A stretch of 64,000 nucleotides of DNA from Polytrichum commune (GCA_950295325.1 OX485806.1:11036001-11100000), one strand, 5' to 3'. Positions 35,835 to 48,144 are shown, numbered from the stretch's first letter. Notes: a model not told the origin generated them from the letters alone. Program-made: numbers and translations.

Positions 35835-36610
35835 TAGATGGATAGGTCTTGAACGATTACTTTTCTAAAAATCCGGCTACACCGGTTATCCCAATTAGTG
35901 TGTGTGGTATTAATACCCGATACACACACTTATTATGCCAAGTTTCTCAAAATTAGCGAGGGCTGAAATTTTGACTAAGTGATACTAAATTCATGAATAC
36001 ATGTTCATTTACCATAACTTTCAAGAAAATTAATGCGTGTCCTAAGGTGCTTGTAGAGTGATTAAAACACAAATTATATGCAAACACACGCTTGTCAATG
36101 AATAGTGATACTATGAGTCGTATTTACAGCTTATAATGCCGAGATGAACAATGCTTCCTAGATCTTTTGCTGTGACTAATTTCATAGCGTAAAGGAATTT
36201 AGTATCACCTTCACTAATTTTCCACATGCGCTGTTAGCCCTCCCTCACTAATTGGGATAAATAGTGTAGCTCACTTCTCCTAGAATATGAAACACACGAT
36301 GAGTACCAGGCGGTAAGTTCATATACCCAAATTGAGGTTGTAGCCACTTTCCTCATAATTTCTGAAAGTTCCTATGACTATCTTAATAAGTACCCAAGTG
36401 AAGACTCTCATACCCATTATATGGTCACATACCCGCCCTCCCCCTCAATCATGTCGACTGCTGAGTCTAGAATGGTTATCATATTTTGAGCAGGCAACCC
36501 AACCTGTTTTGAACACATGTCTTTTTAGTGACCATTCTTGGAGCCACACCAAACCACATTAGCACTCAGTCATAAGTGTTCCATTACGAGAAGTAACCAA
36601 ATTAGGCACA
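35835..36610 (+). repeat. ~330-bp dispersed repeat split by a 387-bp insertion
   Basis: The left part GATGGATAGGTCTTGAACGA to CCGGC and the right part GCTCACTTCTCCTAGAATATG onward are contiguous in other copies such as 21478-21800. The right part keeps TGAGTCTAGAATGGTTATCA and CCACACCAAACCACATTAGC. Confidence 0.85.
35880..36266. mobile_element. MITE inserted at TA, CAC...TTATCCCAATTAGTG ends
   Basis: The left end CACCGGTTATCCCAATTAGT pairs with the reverse complement of the right end, CACTATTTATCCCAATTAGT. TA is present on both sides, while uninterrupted copies of the host repeat have a single TA at the same place (TAGCTAGCCC). A 2-bp TA target duplication is therefore directly supported. 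Non-coding. TA duplication suggests a Tc1/mariner-type mover, but the ends are not ones I recognise. Confidence 0.82.
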
Positions 36611-37189
36611 CCTACCTTAGGTGTACTTAACAATAGACACCTCGAAGATGGATGAGCAAGCGGCCGGAGTTGGCCGGTGCACATATCATGGAAAAGAAAT
36701 CATATTAATGGACACCCGATTTCGTGCATAGAAGGTCATAATCGATTTGTTGACATAAAATGAGCACTTAATTACCTATTACGTAGAAATTCAAGATTAA
36801 AAATCGGATCAATTTAGCCAAAGTCAAAGGAAATTGAATCGCTTGGGATCATTCATGGGTATAATTCCATCGTGGATGTCCAATTGGGGACTCATGTTCA
36901 TATGTTCTCTAAATTTTTTGTCACTTGCTTTGTGTGCTTTCATTTCGTTTTACCATGCGAACGTTCACAACACCCACCAAGGGGGGTGGTGAAGATGATG
37001 GTCTTCGAATACTTATCATAATTTTCTTTAAAAAAACTAACAAATTTTGACCAAGATGAAATACTTCAAAAATCAGAATCCTAATTTCATGTGTAGAGAG
37101 GATCATCAAGGGGGTGACAACTTCAACTAAATTCTAGCTTGAGTTGCAAACAAATTTGAATAATTTGGCAAGCACTGGATTGGAGGGGG

Positions 37190-37410
37190 GAACAATGAAG
37201 GGGGGGATACCGGCTAAAGAACTGGTTGAGTTTGAAGAATAACCGTTTGAAGTTCAAGACTTCAGGAAACTCGCTGATTGTTTGAGAGGAATCTGTAGAA
37301 TGTACCTCAAAATTAGTAAAGGAAAACCAAAAGATGTCAACATGTATTCGGTTGGACTTGGAAACACTAGGATCTTAATCGGTTATGCCCAAAAATCTCC
37401 CGAGACACTA
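37190..37410 (+). repeat. Dispersed segment related to the interior of the PIF-type element
   Basis: It shares GGTTGAGTTTGAAGAATAAC, CCGTTTGAAGTTCAAGAC, GGAAACACTAGGATCTTAAT and CGGTTATGCCCAAAAATCTC with 25070-25215. The characteristic ends were not found here. Confidence 0.65.
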
Positions 37411-37579
37411 GGTGGGAAACATTGACAAGAAAATGTTGTAAGATATGCAACCCCTACTGTGGGCACTCAACTCCACAATGAAGTTTGGCTGTTGGACCAT
37501 TTAGGAAATGCCTCATCCCATTAGTGACTGGAAATCAAACAAAACGAAGGTTATCCTTTCAAGTCTCGGAATTGGAAGA

Positions 37580-37800
37580 GGTCAAAGTAAAGATTCTCCT
37601 TCCATTTAAGAGAGATCGCATTGTCCCTCCCAGTTGTGTTAATGATTGAACTTAGAATAGTGTCTATATTTTGAGTGCATATCTTCCCGTAATCTCATCG
37701 TATCACATGTCTGTTTTCTTGGTCCATTCTTAAATACTAGCCTTGCTATATATACCACTCAGTTAAGAGTGTCCAATTAAGATGAGGCACATAAAGGATT
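37580..37800 (+). repeat. Partial copy of the ~330-bp dispersed repeat (right half)
   Basis: It contains GATTGAACTTAGAATAGTGT, TTTTGAGTGCATATC, CACATGTCTGTTTTCTTGG, CCACTCAGTTAAGAGTGTCC and AATTAAGATG. Confidence 0.7.
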
Positions 37801-38445
37801 ACGTACCTTACCTGATTGCGGAGATTCAGGTGCAATCAAAATGTGAGAAGTACTGAAACCAGAGAGGAGAACATGTCAGTCAAGAGGTGACGATGGTGCA
37901 CACACCGTATCTAAAGATCGAATAAGAGTGCGTATAATCTGGAAATCCAAAGGCACTGAAATTCAAAGAGTATAACCTGTAAGACATACTTGATTGGTTA
38001 GGAGCTCAAAAGGATACATGACTCTATTTCTCAGCACAATCTCATTGCAACAAGAGCTGTACAGGACATGGGACAAACAAATTTAAAACACGACTGTTTC
38101 CCAAGTCCTTCCATCTTTCCATGTAACCTAGAATAGCCCCTAAGGTGAGGGATGAGATCCACTTCTCATCAAATGCCAAGTAATATCTTCTATGGTTGAC
38201 CGATACAGATGAACTGAAATTATACACCCACAAGCCTTGCAAGCATATCGATGTCCAGTAAAACCATACAATGATTCTACAGGACATCTTGTAACCTTGG
38301 CTATGGGAGCTGTAACTTCAACTATAGGTGTACATGCTACGTGTCTTAATCCACTTATAAGGGCCTAGTGTGTGTAAATTTGTGTGATGCTGATTATATT
38401 ACTTACAGCCCTGAAGGGTTACATCCCTGAGGAGCAGAAGTTTGG
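37801..38445 (-). other. 3' flank of the transporter gene
   Basis: It lies directly downstream of the transporter stop codon on the minus strand and probably includes its 3' UTR. No clear AATAAA was identified on the minus strand close to the stop. No other gene seen. Confidence 0.4.
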
Positions 38446-41400
38446 TCAATAATAGTCAACATTTTTGAGGTCATGCTCCTTTCTATGAGGGACAATTGCA
38501 AAGAACTCGGATATGATTTCTAGAGGCAAGCCCTTGGTTTCTGGGACTTTGAGGAACACAAAGACCCACGCCACTACACTCACAATGGCAAAGAGGCCGA
38601 ACACTCCCTGGAGTCCAAGTTGTTGGTTGATAAGAGGAAACGAGTATGTCACAACAACGTTACTTGCCCACATGGCTGCCGCACAAATGCCAATGCAGAG
38701 ACCACGGACACTTGTTGGAAAAATCTCGGAACATAAGATATTTGGGATAGGACCAAAACCTGTGAAAGCAACAGAACATGTAAGGTAAGAGGGCCTGAAA
38801 CAGACAATTATAGCGATGTACCTACTTCTCCTAGGATATCAGACAAGCAGATTAGTATGAGATGATTAGCAAATCCAAATCAAGGCCGTAGCCATTTTCC
38901 TCATAATTGCAGAGTTCATACACATATACTATGTATTATCAAAATGAATATTCTCTTTCTTCCTAATGGTCATGTAGGTCCCTCCGTTCATGTCAACTAT
39001 TGAACCTAGGATAGTTAAGAAGTTTTGAGCACGTAGTCCAGTGTCTTTTAAACACGTCTTTGTGGTGTTTAATCTTAGATCCCCTCCTCACACACCATTT
39101 AAAATCTACAACCGCTTAACTCTCAAAAGTGTCTGACTAGAAGCTAGAATCGTTCCAAAATTATGTGGTGGGTAGTGGTAAAACTTCTAATCTTGAGAAA
39201 CAAAGTAAGTTTATTTCTGAGGTCCTGCATGAAGTGGCTTGTTGGTTGCTATAAGCACTGCCATAAAGAAATGATAAATACAACGTAACTTGCACGACCA
39301 AATGTATGTCGATTCCCTTCATTTAGAACACCAAGAAAATGAGTACGAGGAATTACCTGTAACAAAAGAGCATGTGAAGATGGTCACAAACGTGAAGGAG
39401 ATAGCTGCAGCGAAGAGGCCTGTGCTAAGGAACATGTTGGCCAACACAAGTGCTACTAACGAGATAGCCAAGATTGGAATAGTTGCTAGGAGCAATTGCC
39501 TGCAATCACGCGCATAATTCAATGTTCGCTGGAATGTTTCAAAACATAATATGAAACAGGAAAAATTAGCATTTGATGCTGATTCAAAGAAAACTTGGAA
39601 ATGGCTGTAGAAGCGCTTGCTGGCAGATCTAATGAACAAAGAAAATAGAAGAAAGGGAGGAGAACCCGGCAAAGGGTGGTTTGAATTTAATAGACTCACA
39701 AGTGTAAGGCAGTATAAGAAAAGGCGATCATGGTGTGGGAAACATGTGGTTGAGGAACCTATGCTAAAATACCAGTAAAATTTAGTGTCACCTTGTCTGG
39801 TACTCCCACTGCGTATTCTCTCGTTCATCAGACAAACTAGTACGTTGTACATTACAGGTTCAAGCCTTAGTTTAATGTTATCAACACGGTTAATATTAGA
39901 AACTTCAGAATATGTTTTTTGGTCATCAGGTAAGAAGGTGGAACAGACCTGCGGCCTGACTTGTCCATGAGCCACATAGCCATTAAAATGCAAGGCAGCA
40001 TCAGTAAGCATGTTGTTCCACTAGCTAAAATAGATGCCGATTCTCCATCTATGCCAATATTTGCTAGTAGATCCCCTGCTCCAGACTCCATCAATATTTG
40101 AGGCGTGAAGTAGAGAACTGCATTGATGCCACTAAACTGCAATTTCAATCAAAACATATATGTTAATAACATCTGGAAATGGACTTCTCATACATACTTC
40201 AGCACTCGTGACCACTCATCATGAAAGTGCTTATACATTGGAGCGATATTGTGCACTCAGTTTTTCCTCAAAATTGGAACTGCGCTATCATGTATTATTG
40301 GTGGTATGTTCCACTTTCAAGACATGTTGCTGCTGGTGCCGTGCTTTCTAACACATAATCAATTATTGAGCAGAATTTTGTTGTTTAGCTCCAAATTGCA
40401 TATACTTTCGTACTGTAGGTTGGTTCTTTGACCTCTCTCGATCTGCAGATGTCCAGATATTTAGTTATCCCGTTTCAACGTCTTTGAGGCTATCTCCTGC
40501 TTGGTGGGTTTATGACTGATGCTCCGTGAGAAAGAAGCACCAATAAATTGCTATCCGTGGCGTATAGACTCAGCTCACACTATGAAAGGGATAGCTAGGG
40601 ATGTTTTTAAAAGCACACCTGTTGCAGAATTTGTAGACCCACTCCAACAACAAGTGCACGCCGAACACCACCCTCCATCAAATTTGACCATGCCGGTCCT
40701 TGCTTGACATGCTCAGAAGGATGGACCATCGCTGGTCCTACTGGATGTTCATCCAACAAGTCTAGGTCGAGAGCTGGTTGCGCCACCAAGACGGCCGCCT
40801 GTATAAACGATAAACCCTGTATTATTCAATGCGGTGTAAATGAGATTCGAGATGAATGTGATTATGGAGTTCTACCCAAGCAATCCAATTCGTTCCATTC
40901 AATAATTTTAGATACATACTTCTGCTATACTGGACTTTAGATAGATTTCACTACAGCAGGTTGCGAATACAGACCGGAAATGTTTCATGATCGGTTGGAA
41001 AGCCGCCGCCGCCAGGAAGCGATAGAGTGGAATTGAAGTTGGAGACGTCACCCCCAGTTTCACCTTTGAGAAAGACTCGTTTCAGTGCCCCATCATCTCC
41101 ATCTTTCTGCCACGCTAGCTGCCAACCACCACCTATGCCTATACTTCCTAAGGATTCTGGTACGCCATCATATTCATAGTTGCTTCTTTTGGAATTTTGT
41201 CTAGAACTTCGTGGTGTGAAAAAGCGGTTATGCCTGTTATGGAGATTACGGATCGTCAGATTCTAAACTTTGATAACTCGAGCAAGAACAGGCAACAACT
41301 GAAATTGAATTCAAGCGAGAAATTGCCTCCAGTGTGAGTACGGTAGAAAAACACAAAATAAACGAAGTGGCCAAAAGTGAAGAGTTTGAAAGCAACGAAG

Positions 41401-43543
41401 GTCATTCTAACCTGTCCTGAGAATGGCCACGCGGAGTAAATCTACCGCATTCATAGTTGCTACCACCAAGTAAAGGTGCCTGCAAATGATCGTCCCTGTC
41501 GCCCAGCAATGCTGCCATGTCTGTTTCTGAAAGAGAGTTTCTGAATGAGCGTTTGACACCGAACTTAGGAGTTCCTGGATCTTCTGGGTCTTCTTCATCC
41601 CAATCTTCACGTTTATGATCACCATCATATACTTCCCGCGAGGTCAAAAAGTGCTCCGAGTTTTGAAAACTTCCGAGTAACGAAACCATAGGGTCTACCC
41701 TAGGAAGTATACTATGTAAATCTTGGCTGCCAGAACGCAAGAGTCCAGTATGCTGCTGAGAACCCCAGTCATCAACTATTGGTGTGGCTACCCAAGAGAC
41801 ACTCTCATCAGGCCCAAAGAGTTTAATCTGGTTGTCGTCAACATATTCGGTGTCTTCTTCTGTAAACTTCTCCGATGGCTTAATGAGCCATTCCTCAAGA
41901 TGCGCTTCAGCCACAACTCCAAGACCCTCCACTAACAACGCAAGTTCAGCTGCACAAGAAATTTCGTCATTAATAAGATTGATATAAAATTGTGTAATCT
42001 AGAATAACATTGTCTACTGTACAAGCACGGGGGGTAGTGCACTATCCTCTATCAATTCGAGTTCAAATCCCACTGTCATTTAGAATTGAATCGTGTTTCG
42101 TGGATAGTTCACTACATGTAGGATGTGCATATTGCTCCCGCAATTGTTGAGCCCCAGACGCTATGACCTCGTCGAACGCACTATCCCCAACTAAGGAAGT
42201 GTTACAGCCTTGACGTTGTGAGACGTCATTATAAATTTGTACAAACTTAAGCATTATAGATTGGGAGAGATGACGAAGAACAAGGAACAAACCTGACACA
42301 TCTTCTTGGAAACGAAGATTCTGCAGCACCACCTTTGCATCGTGCATACGCCCTTTGCTTACAAGCCACCGAGGCGACTCCGGCAGCACAAAAAGACACA
42401 GAAAGACGTACAGGACAGACGGTATAGTCAAGAATCCCAACATGAACCTCCAATTGGGATGAGGCTGAAGTGACAGGACAAAGCCCATCACATATGCAAA
42501 GAAGAGTCCTGAGGATCCCAAAAGCTGGGGGAATGTTGCAAGCTGTCCTCGAATCTCAGCTGGTGCAGACTCTGAGATAAGAATTGGTGCGATTGTGGAA
42601 GCTAGTCCAATAGCCAGCCCAACGACAACTCGGCTGAGGATGAGTATGTACACAGTTGGAGACCACAACATAATAAAAGCTGCAATAGAATACAACAGGC
42701 CTGATATGCATAGCATTGACTTTCGCCCAGCCCAGTCTGCAGCTGGGCCTGCCACTGACACGCTGGCAACAGCACCAATTAGCGTGGAGGCCACCACCAA
42801 TCCTTCTAAAGCAGGGGTCGCTTCCAAATGAAATTCGGGCTTTAGATACAATAGTGCTCCTGCCATTCCCACATCACATTGTAAGTGAGATCCACGTACA
42901 AGGAAATGGCCAATTGTTTGAATTTACAGCTCTTCTCGGGCTCTTCTCGGGCTCTTCTCGCACAATTTTGGAAAGAGCACAGTACAACATGTACAATCAT
43001 GCACATTCCCAGAAATATAGGAATTGTTGCAATTTGCGTCGGGAGGATCATGAATACTCAAGGTTCTTCATCTGCGTCAGAATTTTGTGGCTTCTCATCT
43101 ATGGCGCCTTCTAACAAGAACTTCAAAAAGGCACTGAACTTCGCTAAATTATAAATTCACACTGGAAGGACCTGTAATTTAGTCACTCTCTAGCTCTAAG
43201 TAGCTCCTTCACAAATTCTAGTAGCAACAAAGTACCATGTGGACATCGCATTCAATTGAGACAATGAATGTGTTAAATATGCATCTTGTTGGACCCTGTG
43301 CATTTGTTGGTTCAAGTATCTGACATGGTAGTTTGATATACATAAGATGGATATAAAATATTTGTGGCAGATTTCACTAGAGGAATGCCAAAATTCATTG
43401 GTATGATACAAATACGAAGCATGATTTAGATCTACATAAATAATTAACTGTCCCTTACCTGCAATAGCACCGCCATCCCACCCTTGCAAAAGATTGCCGA
43501 TAGCGGTAACAGCTGCAACACTTGTTGCCCCTTTCAGCATCAT
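38446..43543 (-). CDS. TST: Tonoplast monosaccharide transporter (TST/TMT, MSSP type), eight coding exons
   Basis: Minus-strand exons are 43459-43543, 42293-42859, 41412-41949, 40975-41206, 40619-40798, 39949-40136, 39357-39499 and 38446-38759. All have GT-AG borders and join in frame to 748 residues. The N-half (about 1-217) has MFS sugar-porter motifs: GNLLQGWDGGAIAGALLY, DWAGRK (70-75), ISESAPAEIRG (123-133) and PESPRWLVSKGR (188-199). Residues 218-474 form the long hydrophilic loop typical of TST/MSSP proteins, with acidic DWDEEDPEDP and SIGIGGGWQLAW. The C-half has RRALVVGVGLQILQQ, FSGINAVLYFTPQ, DKSGRR (592-597), GPIPNILCSEIFPT and PETKG (717-721). Length is close to Arabidopsis TMT1. 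Family members load hexoses or sucrose into the vacuole by proton antiport. The exon-4 acceptor could be 6 nt further in (41200). Some usual residues differ, for example GWDGG where GWDNA is common, so specificity is uncertain. Confidence 0.95.
38815..39145 (+). repeat. Copy of the ~330-bp dispersed repeat in transporter intron 7
   Basis: It begins with CCTACTTCTCCTAGGATATC and carries the family landmarks AGTATGAGATGATTAGCAAA, GTAGCCATTTTCCTCATAAT, GTCATGTAGGTCCC and GAGCACGTAGTCCA. It lies in the intron between exons 7 and 8, in antisense orientation to the gene. It leaves the splice sites untouched. Confidence 0.8.
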
Positions 43544-46140
43544 CTTGTTGAACTTACTGTCAAAGCTTCAAAACACAATGCTACCAACCTTCAGTTCAGG
43601 ACGTCCATATCAGGGTCAATCACATGTCCAGCTTTATAAGTATATTCAAAATCAACTTAGAAATTTAACAGCAGCACTGCACTTAAAAAAACAAATTCAC
43701 TGGAACAAGTGAACTAGTGGTAAAAAAAGTGGCCAAAGAAATGTAATGTTTAGAGTACTACTCCTAGTTAGCACTCACACTTATACATGTGAGACATTTG
43801 CACGCGGAATTATGTAAAGAAAGACTCCAGCCCCTGTTGCAGTCATGAGCAGCGTGCTAGATACTAATGTGACTATACTTCCAAAATCGAATTCAAAGAA
43901 TTAGGCCGCATTTTTCATTCGACTTTCTTGTTTACTGAAAATGGTGACTAGAATGATTCGTGGCGACGGATAGACCCTAGCGTGATGGTATGCAACAGAT
44001 GCAACATGTTCAAATGCACGCGTGTACAATATTACTAGCAGTGAGTAGCGACCGTGGCCATCTTGGAATCATATGAACATCTCTAAGCTCCACGAAGTAG
44101 TAAACAACTTCAAAACAAAGTCACCATTCGAGAGTTACCGACAACTTAGCGAATTCAAACAAGTTAAATCGACTAGAGAGCGGCTGGCCTCTATCTGAGT
44201 GTTCTATTGAATGACTACGATCATTGTAGTATCTCAGCTCTCTGCAATACTGCAACAGTATCTTATTCAATAGTTGAGATTATTAACGTGAAACTCAGGT
44301 GGATCAAACATGCCGAGTAGTAGAAACGCTCAAGAGTATGAACAATGATTAATATTACAACAGATGCTGAAGTGCGCTCTCATCTTCTTCCGTTCTCTAC
44401 CTTCACATCCTGGTCCATTGAAATTCATAGATTATCTCCTATCCTAATGTAAAGTTAATCTAGTTCTAACATCCTCATAACAAGAAATTAATTTTGACAA
44501 ATTTTGCCAACGTCTACCATGTAGTTCCGAGGCAATACATCATTAGTACAGAAAAATCAATTCATCCTGCATGAGAAAGAAAGGAGGATATTTTATTTTT
44601 ATTTCATTAGTGTTGACCGAAAACGGAACCATCTCACGTCGCTTTATAATATAAATATATCCAGATACTAGCAATATATGTATCTTATTAGAACTCTATC
44701 TAGGTGAACAGCAGAATATGTGAACCTCCGAGTGGCGACGGTATCATAAGTATCTATCACTACAATCTTATAAGTCATATATAGCATGGTATGACATATG
44801 CATTTGTCACGAGAGACGAAAATAGGAATGACGTTGTTACCTTGAAGCAGCAATTGCGATTGTTATTGTCCCTGTAGCACCTCGTCCCGTTCCAAATTGT
44901 GAGAATCTGACTGGACTCTGATGCGGCCTGATCAAAAGATATGCTCTCTCATAGTCGGTCGGCAAGCGCGCGAGTTAAAGAAGGACGAGAAAACACTGCT
45001 GGAGAACTTATGCCAGTAAGAGCAGTGTTAGAGCAAGAGACAATGAAGATGGACGAAGGTCCACACAAAGAGACGGAATGAAGAGATGAGCAAAAACAAC
45101 TGCACTTCCCGCGTCTCCGTCGACATCAACGTGTCCAGGACTTAACAAATGACAACTATGAGATATGGACAGCAGAACCTCAACCAGTAGTAGCTCACAG
45201 TCTACCTCTTGGGGTATCGTGCACACACTTGCAACTATTCTCTCCTATCGATCAAAAAGTAACGAAAACAACTCCCCGTCCCTGCGATAATAACTACTAA
45301 CTACCAACCATTTCAACAAATTACTTAACCTTAAACCAACGGATTGAAAAACTAAACTAGATCTCATAAACAGCTACGGTGAGAGGTCACGGAGCGCAAT
45401 CGCATCCAGTTAAGAGTCTGCCGAGAACAAACGCACGTTGTAGTTTCTGACTGCGGTGTGAAGAGACCAGTCTAATCCATAAATCACGCTTCACAAAGTA
45501 GATAAACCAGAGCTCCACAACTGCGGTGAGACCCGAAGAGAAGCGAAAACTAAGAACACTTACCGACTATGATATCAATGATTCACCAAACAGAAAGTCT
45601 AGAACGAAATCAGGCGTAAGAGCCAAATCACGTCAGAGAGCGCAATCACGACCTCTGCATCCAGTAATTTGGAGCTAGCTGAGAACAATCGCAACGCTAT
45701 AGTTCCTGACTGCGACGCTACAGCACTGACCAGCCTAATCCTAAATCACACCAGTTCACAGAGTAGTTAAACGGGAGCTTAAGAACGGCGGCGAGACGCG
45801 AAGAGTAACAATACAGTGACCTCCGCGTCCAGGAAAAGGGAAATTTCACAACAGCTGCCGACTGGATATCAACTATTCCTCATACAGAGAGTCTAAATCG
45901 GAATCAGGCGGAACAAAGCCAATCCGAGGTGAGAAATAACGGTCTGATGACCTTCGCATCCAAGAAAGAAGCTATGGACAGTCTCTGAATACGATAATAA
46001 CAGATTTTCTAGAGATTAGAGTCCTCCTTGATGCGAGAAACGAATTGTGAGAGACGTCGAATGGGATGAGGAGGAGCTGGAGAGCATGGGGAATGGAATC
46101 GACGGTGCGAGAGAGCGAGGGTTTTTTGGACACAGAGGAA
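43544..46140 (-). promoter_or_regulatory. Probable 5' leader and leader intron of the transporter gene
   Basis: No protein-coding signature is visible. On the minus strand a strong donor-like site, CGGTAAGTG, lies near 45566. Acceptor-like TTTGACAG lies about 17 nt before the start codon. A second donor-like site, TTCAAGGTAAC, lies near 44845. A spliced leader with one or two introns is the simplest reading. The exact exons need transcript data. Confidence 0.4.
45391..45980. repeat. Diverged tandem duplication in the transporter leader region
   Basis: Two units begin AGCGCAATC at 45391 and 45639 and run about 248 and 290 bp. They share ordered blocks (GCATCCAGT, GAGAACAA, TGACTGCG, GTCTAA, AAATCAC, GCGGTGAGACCC-like, GATATCAA, AATCAGGCG). 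A third partial unit starts near 45937. Identity looks moderate, with small indels. Only the 45391 unit keeps a perfect GTAAGTG donor on the minus strand; the other has GGCAGCTG at that place. Confidence 0.7.
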
Positions 46141-46167
46141 GAGAGCGAGCCGGGAGCGAGAGAACGC

Positions 46168-46176
46168 TGTATAATA
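46168..46176 (-). promoter_or_regulatory. Candidate TATA box of the sugar transporter gene
   Basis: The minus strand reads CCTATTATACAGCG, followed about 25-40 nt downstream by a pyrimidine-rich tract typical of plant 5' leaders. This would place transcription start near 46140, about 2.6 kb before the ATG, which implies at least one leader intron. A pogo-like element (46299-46736) sits about 120 bp further upstream. Confidence 0.45.
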
Positions 46177-46298
46177 GGCAAGCTTGAAAGGAGACGTGGA
46201 TGGGACACGTGGCGCACAGTCACACACCGGTGGGCCGGCCCCGCTGTCCCCCCCCCATTGTCGGCCCCCTGTCACCCGGCCCCTCCCGAGCCTGCCTA

Positions 46299-46736
46299 CA
46301 GTCCACCCTCTATAAATGTTACACCTATAAGTGTTAACCCTCGCTAAATGTTAACTTTCTTCTACTCCCCACATATTGCACACTATAAATGTTAAACGTG
46401 TTAACTGTTAACAAAATGGTACTCCCTTCTTTGTAAATTTGACTCTATAAATGTTAACGAATGAAATACAACCATAATATGGATGATAAAAACTACACAT
46501 CCAGTTATATTCCTCTCTCTCTCTCACCATGCGTTAGGGCAATAAAGTTTTGATTGGGTTTGCAATTTTATGAATGGTATTCTCTCACAAGGACTTTTCA
46601 CAATTGCTTATATTTATAAATGTTAAGATTTGTATATTGCTCAAAAATTTAATTTTATAATTGTTAATTGTTAACACCTCTATAAATGTTAACTTTGATC
46701 CACTCCCGAGGGTTAACATTTATAGAGGGTAGATTG
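46299..46736 (+). mobile_element. Pogo/Emigrant-like MITE, internally rearranged copy
   Basis: TA flanks both sides. Ends and about 170 bp on the left and 200 bp on the right match 17154-17713 nearly base for base. The centre (about 46473-46546) is an unrelated segment with a CT microsatellite, replacing the 200-bp block that holds the open frame in the other copy. It sits about 120 bp upstream of the candidate transporter TATA box. Confidence 0.82.
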
Positions 46737-46879
46737 TACTACCCGTGTATTTGTTTAATCACACTAACCACATATATAATTACACTAATTTCACCGCTTC
46801 TTAATTTGAAGGCAATCGCACCCACCTATCATGGACTTGTGACCTAGAATGGATTCTACTATAGAAGGCAAGGTACCAA

Positions 46880-47275
46880 GGGCCACTTCACACACGAGCC
46901 AAGAGCCGTGACCATGAAATTGTGAGAGCCCAAAAGAAAGTGTCCAAAGGCCGTCCCAACACACCTCCAACATCATGTAGTGTGGTCACGGATCCTCAAG
47001 TATAGTGTGAAGCCATATGTGACCGGGCCCTCAACCAAATGCTATTTCAACGAATTTCTATTCATGTGGGTCCTCACACATGATAAAATAGAATAATAAA
47101 CCAACGGTTGTGAGCTTTCGGAGTGCCATGGTCTCCCGATTTTGTGTTAGGCCTACCTCCAAGAGGTGGTTTTTGAAAATAATCCAAGTGACCATGAAAC
47201 ATGATCCATTTGATGCCATGTAGGAATCCATGTAGACTTTGCATCCATCTTGCATTTGCATACTCCATTGGTCCC
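46880..47275. repeat. Dispersed direct repeat, CpG-depleted copy
   Basis: It is collinear with 14690-15095. At least ten CpG sites of that copy are TpG or CpA here, for example GACCATGAAATTG for GACCGTGAAATTG and CATGTGGGTCC for CACGCGGGTCC. An inverted piece of the same repeat lies at 47677-47735. Confidence 0.75.
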
Positions 47276-47744
47276 TCAAGCGTAGTGTGAAGTGAACTTT
47301 GACCGGCTCCACCTTTTCCACCAATGAGAGTGCTTGAAGAGCAATTGATAGGAGACCATGGTACTTTGAAATCTCATAACTATTGGAATCAATAAGAGAT
47401 AAGATTGCACAAGCATAGACACGTATACAAAGGCATATGAACAATGCTTGGAGTGAGACGGTCTCATGCTCTCCTTGCTTTGCCTTTTATTGCTTTTCTT
47501 CTCTGCATTGGTTCACACAAACAATATGGGATAACTCGTATCCCTCTTCGGACTAGCATGGTAGCCTTATTCTTACCTTATTCTTTCTCATGCTTCTTCC
47601 TTTATATTTCTATTGACTACGAGCAATCTAATGCTCTACCTTCCACAATAACTGTTGATTTATTATATTTTAGCATGTGCAAAGACCCCGCCTGAATAGA
47701 AATTCATTGAAACAACATTTGGTTGAGGTCCAAATAAACACATA

Positions 47745-47990
47745 TATATGAGCGGTGTGTGGTTAGGTGTGGATCTAAGAATGGACACCAAAAAGACATG
47801 TGTTTCAAAGAGATTGCACTACATGCTCAAAGTCTATAAACTATTTTAGGTTCAATATTCAATAGAATTGGATGGGGAGTCTTTTATGATTCGTTAATAA
47901 GATGGATAACATTGACTTTGATGAAGAGGACAATGCCTACAATCATGATTTGGATGTGCTAATCTCCTTGGACTAATCAAGTTTTCCATA
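47745..47990 (-). repeat. Inverted copy of the ~330-bp dispersed repeat
   Basis: The plus strand reads GTGTGGATCTAAGAATGGAC, ACACCAAAAAGACATGTGTT, CAAAGAGATTGCACTACATG and TTTTAGGTTCAATATTCAAT, the reverse complement of the family right half. Confidence 0.75.
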
Positions 47991-48144
47991 TACTAGGAGT
48001 GGTGTGTCTAGACCAGGGATGTGTAAATGAAAATGACACGGCCTCTGGCTATCGCATCTAGGCGTGACACTTAGCAGACGTTATTGTGGTAGGAATTTTA
48101 TTTACCACATGGGTTTTTCTTTACAACATCACTACAAAATCAAC

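Noticed and set aside
39319-40011. 230-codon minus-strand open frame treated as one protein
   Set aside because: It is intron 6 of the transporter read through into exon 7 (39357-39499). Only the RQLLLATIPILAIS part is real coding sequence.
42045-42080. GAGTTCAAATCCCAC, like a tRNA T-arm, in transporter intron 2
   Set aside because: No A-box, acceptor pairing or anticodon arm could be assembled around it.
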